The position numbers and the translations under genes are program-made. Positions 37,797 to 48,111 of a stretch of DNA of 53,895 nucleotides are shown piece by piece. The DNA lies in assembly GCA_022820725.1 (NCBI GenBank), contig JAJEFA010000016.1:1-53895 (forward strand), given 5' to 3'. The notes beneath the pieces are model-generated. The model saw only the letters and a list, made by a program, of their open reading frames with translations. It did no database searches and had not been told where the DNA came from. The DNA is from Candidatus Binatia bacterium. Lineage in GTDB: Bacteria; Desulfobacterota; Binatia; Bin18. Within the stretch, counting starts at the first letter, position 1; each line of letters begins with the position of its first letter.

Positions 37797-38789
37797 TCAT
37801 CGTATTTGTTTCCCGCGTGCGGTGAGGCGGTATTTCTGGTTTTTTGCGGTAGGTGATTCGGGGTGGGTCATTTCCACGAATCCCGCGGCCAGTGCCGGGC
37901 GCATGTAGTTTTTGCGGAATGTGGGACGATGCGACAACCCTAATGCCGCCATGAGTTCAGTTGCAGTTTTTGGACCTGTCCGCAAGACCACAAGTAACCG
38001 CGCTACTTGGTCGCCTACTTGGTCGCCTACTTGGTCGCTTGCTGTAGGGGCCTGAAGTGCATCCAGGATAATCTCCAACATGAATGCAATGAATGGCGTA
38101 CTCTCGCCCTCTGCTGAACTCTGTTTGATGGCTGCGTAGTAGTCGCCTTGTCGGGCATGAACCAGGCTTTCTACAGGGATGTGAGCGAACATGGGTTTCC
38201 AGCGCGTCAGAATCAGCGTTTGCCAGAGTCGTCCTAGCCGCCCATTGCCGTCTTCAAATGGATGGATGAACTCAAATTCGTAATGGAAGACCGAACTGGC
38301 AATCAGCGGGTGCTCATCAGTGCGGCCCAGCCAGGCCAACAAGTTGCCCATAAGTTGCGGCACCTGCCTGGGGGACGGGCCGATGTGATGGACTTGGCCT
38401 TCGCCCATCACGCCAATGCCGGTCCGGCGATATAGTCCAGGCGCGTCCAACAATCCGACCATCAGGACTTCGTGAGCACTGAGCAAGTCGGCTTCACTGG
38501 CGGGGTTCCACTGCTGGTATTGATCGTAGGCTTTAATGGCGTTGCGGGCTTCCTGAATGTCTCTGAGTGGAGCGATAACGGGCTTGCCGTCGAGAATCGT
38601 AGAGACTTGTTCCTCACTGAGGATATTGCCTTCAATGGCTAGAGAGCCGCGAATGGTGAGGATGCGATTGATGCGTCGGAGACGCAAATCCTGCGAGATA
38701 TCCGTCGCACGGCCAATCGTTTCGCCGATTTCTTCGATACGAAAGAGAATGTCTGGCGTGATAGTGTATGGTGGTTTTTCGATTTTCAT
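37797..38789 (-). CDS. Fic-family AMPylase with N-terminal autoinhibition motif
   Basis: 330 residues. The Fic active site HPFEDGNGRLGR (176-187) is complete, so AMP transfer is expected. The preceding inhibitory helix SLAIEG (49-54) matches [S/T]xxxE[G/N], placing it in the class with an N-terminal intramolecular inhibitor. A C-terminal winged helix (TATELMAALGLSHRPTFRKN, KYRLTARGKQ) follows a linker of three DQVG repeats. That wHTH resembles the one displaced from the AlbA_2 gene. Start at ATG 38789, 16 bases after the 69-residue gene. Cotranscribed with HEPN/MNT upstream and hsdS downstream. Confidence 0.9.
   Translation of the reverse strand: MKIEKPPYTITPDILFRIEEIGETIGRATDISQDLRLRRINRILTIRGSLAIEGNILSEEQVSTILDGKPVIAPLRDIQEARNAIKAYDQYQQWNPASEADLLSAHEVLMVGLLDAPGLYRRTGIGVMGEGQVHHIGPSPRQVPQLMGNLLAWLGRTDEHPLIASSVFHYEFEFIHPFEDGNGRLGRLWQTLILTRWKPMFAHIPVESLVHARQGDYYAAIKQSSAEGESTPFIAFMLEIILDALQAPTASDQVGDQVGDQVARLLVVLRTGPKTATELMAALGLSHRPTFRKNYMRPALAAGFVEMTHPESPTAKNQKYRLTARGKQIR
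38004..38038. repeat. 12-bp in-frame tandem repeat in the Fic gene
   Basis: TACTTGGTCGCC repeated nearly three times (38004-38015, 38016-38027, 38028-38038), encoding DQVG linker repeats on the minus strand. The period is a multiple of three, so copy changes alter linker length, not frame. Confidence 0.85.
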
Positions 38790-38805
38790 CTTCCATACAC
38801 GGTGC

Positions 38806-39015
38806 TCAAGTGTGGTCTCTGCCAATGGCGTTGTACATGTCCGGGTCGGGCTCAATTTCCACGACTTCTCCATCCCGCATGACAACAACGCCGGTGCCGG
38901 TCTGGTGGGCGATGAGGTGGGCGCGTTGAGCGGCACGGAAAAGGGCGGCTGGAGCAGCCCGCATGTCGGGGTCGGTCGATTTGGATACTGGGATTTTGTA
39001 CTTGCTCTTTTTCAT
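38806..39015 (-). CDS. Unrecognised 69-residue protein coupled to MNT
   Basis: Not recognised as a family. The ATG overlaps the MNT stop as TAATG and the Fic start follows 16 bases after the stop, so it is firmly inside the operon. Basic N-terminus (KKSKYKIPVSKSTDP), a central helix rich in Ala (MRAAPAALFRAAQRAHLIAH), then a small beta-like tail (TGTGVVVMRDGEVVEIEPDP). It might be a DNA-binding accessory or an antitoxin for Fic, by position only. Confidence 0.7.
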   Translation of the reverse strand: MKKSKYKIPVSKSTDPDMRAAPAALFRAAQRAHLIAHQTGTGVVVMRDGEVVEIEPDPDMYNAIGRDHT

Positions 39016-39335
39016 TAGCTATCATTTCCCTGCCGCTTGGAGTAAATAATCATCCCGAAGGTGTCTATGTGTTGCTTGAGAGGGGCGGAAATGATGCTCT
39101 CGTAGGCTTTGAGGTCGCAGGTCTGTGGAATGTCGAGGTCTTCCAGATCAAGGGCCAATCGCCCGAGTCGGCTATCGTCCACAATGCCACGCGTGGCCAG
39201 GTCAATGTCGGAATATGCCTTGGCCTTGCCGGTCGCGCGTGAGCCGAAAAGCCTCACCTCTGTCAGTTCGGGATAGGTAGCGAAGATGCGGCTGAGCTTT
39301 GCCCTGACTGTCGGAGAAAGGTCCGGGGCTCTCAT
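39015..39335 (-). CDS. Minimal nucleotidyltransferase (MNT) antitoxin
   Basis: 106 residues. The nucleotidyltransferase motif is LFGSRATGKAKAYSDIDLA: GS at 31-32 and SDID at 42-45 give the two metal-binding Asp. MNT proteins of MntA type neutralise HEPN toxins by adding AMP groups to them. The start overlaps the HEPN stop by four bases (ATGA) and the stop overlaps the next start (TAATG). Order is HEPN-MNT. Confidence 0.9.
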   Translation of the reverse strand: MRAPDLSPTVRAKLSRIFATYPELTEVRLFGSRATGKAKAYSDIDLATRGIVDDSRLGRLALDLEDLDIPQTCDLKAYESIISAPLKQHIDTFGMIIYSKRQGNDS

Positions 39336-39748
39336 GGGTTCATCGCCTCCAGGCTCAGACGCTCATGGAGTGCTCCGAGAATTGTGAGGTAGCGGCGCTG
39401 GATTCTGTCAATGACTACGACGAATTTGGCGCAGTCAAAAGTATGTGACATGAGATTGCGGTCGGTCAGCATATCGATCCACGTATCGCCGTCCTGAATG
39501 AGTTTGGCTTGAAAAGCCTGGCGTATGACCTGTCGAGGTGTCACTGTCGGGAGGGACACGCCATCGTACTCCAGACGATCCTTGAGGAGATTCCACGCCA
39601 ACTCAAAGGTATATTCAAAGCGCTGGATAACACCCTCGCGCTCCAGTTGGTTCAGCGTGCCGGCTTCTTCTTCGAGCGCTTCACGCAGCAGACTGAAAGC
39701 GCGGGAAAAGTTCCTGAATCGGTAGTGCCAGCGCACTTCTTCCGTCAT
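39332..39748 (-). CDS. HEPN (HI0074/HepT-like) toxin
   Basis: 138 residues from the ATG at 39748 (GGGAG upstream). Four-helix HI0074-type protein: RFRNFSRAFSLLREALE, VIQRFEYTFELAWNLLKDRLEYDG, PRQVIRQAFQAKLI and the Rx4H RNase motif RNLMSHTF (Arg97, His102). Related HepT proteins act as RNases or bind the MNT partner. Together with 39015-39335 it forms a complete HEPN/MNT module placed right after hsdM. Confidence 0.88.
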   Translation of the reverse strand: MTEEVRWHYRFRNFSRAFSLLREALEEEAGTLNQLEREGVIQRFEYTFELAWNLLKDRLEYDGVSLPTVTPRQVIRQAFQAKLIQDGDTWIDMLTDRNLMSHTFDCAKFVVVIDRIQRRYLTILGALHERLSLEAMNP

Positions 39749-39833
39749 TGCATTTCTCCCGGGGTCGTTCCTATGCCGTATAGTCTCTTCTGGATTGCCA
39801 AGTATTGGAGCAAATAACGATGCTGTGTAGCCA

Positions 39834-39896
39834 CCCGTTCGTCCTGAGCGTAGCAAAGCGAAGTCGAAGGACTGGATGCCGGATCAAGTCCGGCAT
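39834..39896. repeat. Interspersed repeat cluster between hsdM and HEPN
   Basis: A GTCCTGAGCGTAGC...AAGTCGAAGGA motif next to a hairpin ATGCCGGA/TCCGGCAT (39876-39896). Both are common dispersed intergenic sequences in environmental bacterial genomes. They fill much of the gap between hsdM and the HEPN gene and may mark the insertion boundary. Confidence 0.6.
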
Positions 39897-39974
39897 GACG
39901 AGAACGTACTGGCACAGCTACAACTCATCGTGAAACGCTCCAGCCCCCTTATGCTAATACCTTCCAGGCTGGCA

Positions 39975-42035
39975 TTATAGCCCCAACTCCTCGAAATTCT
40001 TCTTGATCGTCGCGGCCAGACTGACGGCCTCGGCGTTGAGGTCTTCCAACTCGGTGTGAATCTCGCGCAGGGCTTCTCTGAAGTCGAAGTCCTCGTCTTC
40101 TTCCTCGGGCGCGACGCCGACGTAGCGGCCGGGAGTCAGGCTCCAGTCGTTGGCTTCGATCTCGGCCCGGTCCACCAGCTTGACCAGCCCGTCTACGTCG
40201 CACAGCTCGGCATTGGGGAAACGCTCGGTCAGCCAGTGGGCCTGTCGCCAGAAATAGCGAACCTGCTGGAGCTGTTCGACTGCGCGCTGGCGCGCCTCAT
40301 CCACGGCTTTGCGGGCGCGGCTGAGGGCGCGGCGTGCCTTGGCGTTAGCCGCGTTTTCGCACGCTTCGCTCAGACGGGAGGCCAGCTTGTATATCAGGTC
40401 GGCCTGCCGGGCTAGGTCGCGGCTGGCTTCTTGAAAGGTGAAAGAAGAAGGCTGAAGGGCGCACTGAGTGGGGGAAGCCTCAAAATCCGTCCTTGCGGTT
40501 TGGACTGATTGACCGAATTGCTCAATATCGTGAGCGAACCGTTCGATTTCCTGGGCCAGTTCCTTTTTCAGAGGGTGTGCGGCTTCTCTCTTTTGTAGGG
40601 GTAATTCATGAATTACCCCTACGCATTTGTCCCGAAGCATTTCCATATCCGTAAGGAAATCGTGGGTTGGCTGGAGATTCCGGGCGGCCTCCAGCGAACG
40701 GCGGCAGTAGTCGGATACCAGGTTGAGAAACTTGTCGGTCTGGCCGCGATACAGCCAGACAATGGCCAGGAGGTTTTGCTGCTGCTCGGGGCTGAAGTCG
40801 TATATCTTGCGCGTGACCTTGCGGTAGACACTGCGGGCGTCGATCATCAGTACCTTGTCGCGGTGTGCCTCGGGCTTGGCACGGTTCAGAAACCAGAGCT
40901 CGCAGGGAACGGTGCGGGTGTAGAAGAAATTGGAGCGGATGGCGATCATGATGTCCACGTCGCCGGTCTCGGCCAGCTTCCGGCGGACCTTGGCCTCACC
41001 GCCGCCGGCGCTTGACGCCTGTGAGGACATGACAAAGCCGGCCCGGCCCGTCTCGTTCAGATAGCCGTAGAAATAGCTGACCCAGACATAATTACCGTTG
41101 GAGACCTTGTCCTTCTTGTTCACGCCGGGCAGGCCGAAGGGCAGGCGCGGGTCATTCTCGATCTTGTCGGCGTCGATCTCGTCCACGTTGAAAGGCGGAT
41201 TGGCCATGACGTAATCGGCCTTGCCGGCCAGTTCGTGCGGGTCTTCGTAATAGGTGATGGCCTGCTGAACGTTCCCTTCGAGGCCGTGGACGGCCAGGTT
41301 CATCTTGGCCAGCCGGATGGTGGTGGTGTTCTTCTCCAGGCCACGGAAGGTGAGTTGCTCGGTCGGGCTCTGGCCGTGCTCTTCGACCGTGCGTGCGCTC
41401 TGGACGAACATGCCGCCCGAGCCGCAGGCCGGGTCGAGCACGGTGCCGCGCTGGGGGTCGAGCACATGGGCGATGAGCGAAACCAGGGAGATGGGCGTGA
41501 AGAACTCGCCGTTGTCATGGGCCTTCTGGTCGGCGAACTGGGTCAGAAAATATTCGTAGATACGGCCAAAGACATCGCCGGACACCTGCTTCAGTTCGTC
41601 CGGGTTGAGGAGGCGCAGGATATCTCCGAGAGTGTTGTTGTCGAGCTTTTGATACTCGTTCTTGGGCAGGACGCCGCGCAGGCTGTTGTAGTTCGACTCA
41701 ATGGAGTCCATCGCGTCCATGATGGCCTTGGCGCGGTTCGCGCCGTCGGGCAGAGCCACGAGGTAATCGAACTGGGCTTCAGGGTTCAGGAAGATGGCGC
41801 TCCGCTGGGAGAAATCTTCCTTGGTGAGCGCTCGCCTCTTGCCGCCCCGGCTCGGCAGGGTGGGTTCGATCTCCTTCCTGGCCGTGAGATAGCGGCTGTA
41901 GGCGTGACGCAGGAAGACCAGCCCCATCACGGGCAGGAAGTATTCGTTGCTGGCGTACTCGGAGTTGGCGCGCAGGGTGTCGGCTGCGCTCCAAAGCCGG
42001 CGTTCGATGGCTTCAATATGTTCGAGTTGGTACAC
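39975..42035 (-). CDS. hsdM: Type I DNA adenine methyltransferase, M subunit
   Basis: 686 residues from GTG. N-terminal helical domain (ERRLWSAADTLR), SAM motif DPACGSGGMF (201-210) and catalytic NPPF (279-282) in YVMANPPFNVDE define an N6-adenine methylase. It is longer than most HsdM proteins; the extra length is after about residue 430 and contains two odd stretches, CVGVIHELPLQKREAAHP, encoded by a perfect 28-base palindrome, and QCALQPSSFTFQEASRD, both of which look like in-frame insertions of repeats. Long helical, coiled-coil-like segments follow. It lies upstream of the HEPN/MNT cargo. Confidence 0.95.
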   Translation of the reverse strand: MYQLEHIEAIERRLWSAADTLRANSEYASNEYFLPVMGLVFLRHAYSRYLTARKEIEPTLPSRGGKRRALTKEDFSQRSAIFLNPEAQFDYLVALPDGANRAKAIMDAMDSIESNYNSLRGVLPKNEYQKLDNNTLGDILRLLNPDELKQVSGDVFGRIYEYFLTQFADQKAHDNGEFFTPISLVSLIAHVLDPQRGTVLDPACGSGGMFVQSARTVEEHGQSPTEQLTFRGLEKNTTTIRLAKMNLAVHGLEGNVQQAITYYEDPHELAGKADYVMANPPFNVDEIDADKIENDPRLPFGLPGVNKKDKVSNGNYVWVSYFYGYLNETGRAGFVMSSQASSAGGGEAKVRRKLAETGDVDIMIAIRSNFFYTRTVPCELWFLNRAKPEAHRDKVLMIDARSVYRKVTRKIYDFSPEQQQNLLAIVWLYRGQTDKFLNLVSDYCRRSLEAARNLQPTHDFLTDMEMLRDKCVGVIHELPLQKREAAHPLKKELAQEIERFAHDIEQFGQSVQTARTDFEASPTQCALQPSSFTFQEASRDLARQADLIYKLASRLSEACENAANAKARRALSRARKAVDEARQRAVEQLQQVRYFWRQAHWLTERFPNAELCDVDGLVKLVDRAEIEANDWSLTPGRYVGVAPEEEDEDFDFREALREIHTELEDLNAEAVSLAATIKKNFEELGL
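40595..40622. repeat. Perfect 28-bp palindrome inside hsdM
   Basis: GTAGGGGTAATTCA is followed directly by its reverse complement TGAATTACCCCTAC. It lies in the coding region and encodes VGVIHELPL without breaking the frame. Palindromes of this kind occur as dispersed repeats in other bacteria. Confidence 0.9.
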
Positions 42036-42044
42036 GATCGATTC

Positions 42045-42851
42045 TTACAGCGGGTGCTGTGACAGGAACTCCTTGAAGACGCCGAGAAACGGCTCTCGGG
42101 CCGAGGAGACAAAACCGTGTCCGGCGTTGTCGAAAATAGACAGTTGTGCGTTCGGAATCTCTCGGGCCAGAATCTCCGAATTGGCCGCCGGAATCAGCAC
42201 GTCGTCACGCCCGGTGGCGACCAGGGTTGGGGCGGTGATCTCTTTGAGCTGCCGGTACACGCGCAGGGTCATGGTCGCGTCTAAGTGACGCTTGTAAGCA
42301 AAGAAAGGGGTGGAATGTTCCAGGACGCGGCGCATGGTGGCTTCGAGTTCATCCCGGTGGGCGGCGATGTATTCTTCTGTGTAGGACAACTTCCAGCCTT
42401 CTCGAACGGCTTCCTCCGGCGTCTGTCCGGCGCGGCCTTTGAGCGCTTCCATGGATTCCGGTGGGGCAGGGACGGAGTGCTTACCGCCTGGAGTGGTACA
42501 GCCCAGGGTCAAACTCGCGATATGCTGCTGGTGGTGAATGCCGATTTCCTGGGCGATCATGCCGCCCATCGAAATACCGAAAACATGCGCGCGTGGGATG
42601 TCGAGCGCACTCAGCAGACCCACGGCATCACTGGCAAACAAGGCAATGGAGTAGGGCTCATCCGGTTTATCCGACTGACCGGTGCCGCGGTTATCATAGG
42701 TGATGACCTGATAGTCGTCGGCCATGCGCGCAACAAATTCCCGGTCCCAGGCCGCCGCAGGCCCGCCCAGCCCCATGATGAGCAGCAGCGGCTGCCCCTG
42801 ACCCTGAGTCGTATAGTGCAGATTGATCCCATTTACCTGTGCGTATGACAT
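42045..42851 (-). CDS. Alpha/beta hydrolase (fold family esterase/lactonase-like)
   Basis: 268 residues from the ATG at 42851, preceded by AGGAGGAAGAGT. Oxyanion loop MGLGGPAAAWD, nucleophile Ser94 in FGISMGGMIAQE, strand/acid region LVATGRDDVLIP and catalytic His in NAGHGFVSS. Resembles 3-oxoadipate enol-lactonase-type and similar hydrolases, but substrate is not determined. It lies nine bases downstream of the hsdM start, on the same strand, and shares a 107-base divergent promoter region with the desaturase. Confidence 0.87.
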   Translation of the reverse strand: MSYAQVNGINLHYTTQGQGQPLLLIMGLGGPAAAWDREFVARMADDYQVITYDNRGTGQSDKPDEPYSIALFASDAVGLLSALDIPRAHVFGISMGGMIAQEIGIHHQQHIASLTLGCTTPGGKHSVPAPPESMEALKGRAGQTPEEAVREGWKLSYTEEYIAAHRDELEATMRRVLEHSTPFFAYKRHLDATMTLRVYRQLKEITAPTLVATGRDDVLIPAANSEILAREIPNAQLSIFDNAGHGFVSSAREPFLGVFKEFLSQHPL

Positions 42852-42958
42852 ACTCTTCCTCCTTTGTGTGAACGTCTTATCCAGTTGCGGGGAGAATCGC
42901 AAATCGGGGAGCGGGCGCTATTTACCGATTCGTGCAGTTTGGTATAGGTCCATAGCAT

Positions 42959-43930
42959 ATGCAAACGGCTGTTTCCGAGCTTCCCGCTGTCCGCCAGACA
43001 GTGAAGGAGCTGTCCCAGATATCGACGCTACGAGTTGTCTATCATCTGGCTGAAGTCTGGGGTGTGATTGGGTTGGCGGCTTGGCTGAGTGGCTGGGTCT
43101 TGCCTCCGTCCACGGGCATCTGGGGAGCGTGTGTCTATATCGGCGCGGTCGTCGTCATTGCCGCGCGGCAGCACGCCTTGATGGTCCTCGTGCACGAGGC
43201 GATTCATAAACGCATCTCGCGTACGGGATGGGTCAACGACACTCTGGCCCGTGTGGCTGCGGCGTTTCCGGTCTTTATCTCGCTCTCGAAATGGCGCTTC
43301 ATCCACCTCTATCACCATCAGTATACCCATACCAAAGACGATCCGGATCGGGCTATTTATGCCCGCTATCCCCTGGGTAGCGGACCGTTCTGGCGGCTTC
43401 TGGCCCGGGATGTGTGTGGTCTGAACGTCGTTTCGACGCTAAAGTATTTTATTGATTTACCCTGTGTGACGTGGGCCTTTAATCGGAAATTTCTGGGTGA
43501 GGAGCGTGCCGGCCGCTATCGGCAGATTGCTGATATGGGTCTGTTCTCAATCTTTTGGGCGGTGGTGTTCAGCGCTGGTTTTACCTTGTGGGGGTGGGAA
43601 TTTGGGCGATACCTGGTGTTGTACTGGCTCGTGCCGTACTGCACGGTGACCCAGGTCTTCTTTCGTATTCGGGGGGCGATTGAGCACGGTCATGTGCCCG
43701 ATCCCGAGAATGCCTACCAACAGACGCGGACCTATTTCATGCCCGGGGTCTTACGCTTCTTCTTTGCGCCCAAGCAGGTGAACTACCACCTGGAGCACCA
43801 TCTGTATCCCTCCGTGCCTTTCTATAATCTCCCCCGGCTGCACGCGGTTCTCAGCCGCGTCGTCTATCCTGCCGAGTCGGGCTATTGCGAGCGGTTTTCC
43901 ACCGGCCTCAAAAAATTGGTCCACGGATAA
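42959..43930 (+). CDS. Membrane fatty-acid desaturase/hydroxylase
   Basis: 323 residues, integral membrane. The three histidine boxes of the di-iron desaturases are present: HEAIH, HLYHHQYTH and HLEHHLYPS. Four to six hydrophobic helices surround them. Members introduce double bonds or hydroxyls into acyl lipids or carotenoids/sterols. No obvious ribosome site precedes the ATG. It converges with the amidohydrolase gene, with a shared hairpin between them. Confidence 0.9.
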   Translation: MQTAVSELPAVRQTVKELSQISTLRVVYHLAEVWGVIGLAAWLSGWVLPPSTGIWGACVYIGAVVVIAARQHALMVLVHEAIHKRISRTGWVNDTLARVAAAFPVFISLSKWRFIHLYHHQYTHTKDDPDRAIYARYPLGSGPFWRLLARDVCGLNVVSTLKYFIDLPCVTWAFNRKFLGEERAGRYRQIADMGLFSIFWAVVFSAGFTLWGWEFGRYLVLYWLVPYCTVTQVFFRIRGAIEHGHVPDPENAYQQTRTYFMPGVLRFFFAPKQVNYHLEHHLYPSVPFYNLPRLHAVLSRVVYPAESGYCERFSTGLKKLVHG

Positions 43931-43950
43931 GAGGGAAGGCAGACTCCCGA

Positions 43951-43983
43951 CAAAAAAACGGGGCAGCCATATGGCTGCCCCGT
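43951..43983 (-). terminator. Rho-independent terminator of the amidohydrolase gene
   Basis: Perfect 26-base palindrome at 43958-43983 (ACGGGGCAGCCAT and its complement) flanked on its left by seven A. On the minus strand this is a GC hairpin followed by a U-run, a canonical intrinsic terminator for 44008-45129; for the desaturase on the plus strand it lacks the U-run but may still stop transcription. Confidence 0.85.
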
Positions 43984-44007
43984 GTCTCTGCGTTTGTCTA
44001 CGGTTTT

Positions 44008-45129
44008 CTACAGGTCATACGCCCGGGCCGCGTTATCGCCCAGGATGTTCTGCCGGTCGGGGGGCGGGAGTTCCTTGATCCCATTCTGTAAGGTGTTGAG
44101 GGCGTCCGGGAAGCCGTCAAAATGGGGGAAATCGGTGGACCAGAAGAACTTGTCCGATCCCCAGCGCGCGGCAGCCGGTGGGATCATGCTTTCGTCCACA
44201 TCACAGCCAACCCAGCACTGACGGCGGAAATACTCACTGGGCCGACGCTTGCAGGCCGTCATGAAGCCGCTGTGTTCCCACTTGCTGTCCATCCGCTCGA
44301 CAAAATGTGGCACCCAGCCGGCTCCGACTTCCAGAACCAGCAGTTTGAGATTCGGAAAGCGTTCCAGGGTACCGCCCTCAAACATGCTGACAAAGGACGC
44401 CTGGATATCAAAGCCCAGGGTGACAGACAGGAAGTAGAAGGGCGAACCGTGAAAGGTGGTATGATCATACCAGGCACTGCCGTGAAAGTCGGGCCGCGCA
44501 ATCACGTGCAGGCCGACCGGCATCTGAATATCCTCGGCAACGGCCCAGAACGGATCGTAGGTCGTATCGCCATAGGCTTTCCCGTTTGCGGGATAGGGGG
44601 TCAGCATGACGGCCTTCAGCCCTAACTTGGCTGCGCGTTTCAGCTCAACAATAGCGGCCTCGGGGTCCATGAGGGAGATGTGCGCGACTCCGTATAAGCG
44701 GTTGGGGTAGTGGTGACAGAAATCGGCGATCCAGTCGTTGTACACGCGGTTATATGCCAGGGCGAGTCCAGGGTCATTGACTTCACCTTCCCACAGCAGG
44801 CCGATCGTAGGAAAGAGTACGGCCGCGTCAATGCCGTCAGCGTCCAACTGCTTGATCCGCTCATGCGGGTCGTAGGCCCCCTTGGGGCCATCCATATACA
44901 GTTGGTCTTTGGAGAAGACGAGCTCACCGGGCTTGCCAAAACCGGAGGCAACGCCCATCCCTCTGATTGTCGGAGAAATCTTGCCGTCAATGACAAGTGC
45001 CTCCCAGCCTTCATCATCTTTGACGAGGTGCAAGGCGCGCTCTTTGTATTTCGACTCAAGGTTCTCCTTCCACAAATTGGGCGGCTCTAAAATATGACCA
45101 TCGGCGTCAATAATTCTTCCGAGTTGCAT
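44008..45129 (-). CDS. Amidohydrolase 2 / ACMSD-like metal hydrolase
   Basis: 373 residues from the ATG at 45129 (AGGAGGGACGCGCA upstream). TIM-barrel metal hydrolase: IIDADGHILEPPNLW carries the Asp-x-His, GLHVIARPDFHGS the barrel His, and WSTDFPHFDG the C-terminal Asp. LVLEVGAGWVPHFVERMD is typical of the large environmental amidohydrolase_2 family, most of which have no assigned substrate (decarboxylase or hydratase roles occur). Confidence 0.9.
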   Translation of the reverse strand: MQLGRIIDADGHILEPPNLWKENLESKYKERALHLVKDDEGWEALVIDGKISPTIRGMGVASGFGKPGELVFSKDQLYMDGPKGAYDPHERIKQLDADGIDAAVLFPTIGLLWEGEVNDPGLALAYNRVYNDWIADFCHHYPNRLYGVAHISLMDPEAAIVELKRAAKLGLKAVMLTPYPANGKAYGDTTYDPFWAVAEDIQMPVGLHVIARPDFHGSAWYDHTTFHGSPFYFLSVTLGFDIQASFVSMFEGGTLERFPNLKLLVLEVGAGWVPHFVERMDSKWEHSGFMTACKRRPSEYFRRQCWVGCDVDESMIPPAAARWGSDKFFWSTDFPHFDGFPDALNTLQNGIKELPPPDRQNILGDNAARAYDL

Positions 45130-47871
<2,742 letters not shown>

Positions 47872-48045
47872 TCTCGGCGCGATGTTCGTTAGCAGCAGGA
47901 GGCGGATTCCCCCGCCTCCTGCCCCTTCCTTCGGCATCACCCCCGCCGTTGCTACTCGGCCTCGACCGTCACGCGCTGCCCGCACCCACAAAGACTAAAA
48001 TCATTCCGCCCTCCTTTTTCCCGTTGACTGAGAGACCATTGAGCA

Positions 48046-48081
48046 GAAACGCAGGCGGTGCGGCGAGACCGCCTGCGTTTC
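48046..48081. terminator. Bidirectional hairpin between katG and the secreted-protein gene
   Basis: GAAACGCAGGCGGT (48046-48059) pairs perfectly with ACCGCCTGCGTTTC (48068-48081) across an eight-base loop. The genes on both sides converge on it, and the stem ends in AAA/TTT on either side, so it can serve both. Confidence 0.7.
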
Positions 48082-48111
48082 AATCGGATCGCTCTTGTTC
48101 AGGAGCGCGCA

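Noticed and set aside
39834..39896. Attachment site or tRNA remnant next to hsdM
   Set aside because: The sequence matches common dispersed intergenic repeats; no tRNA cloverleaf, integrase or flanking direct repeat was seen.
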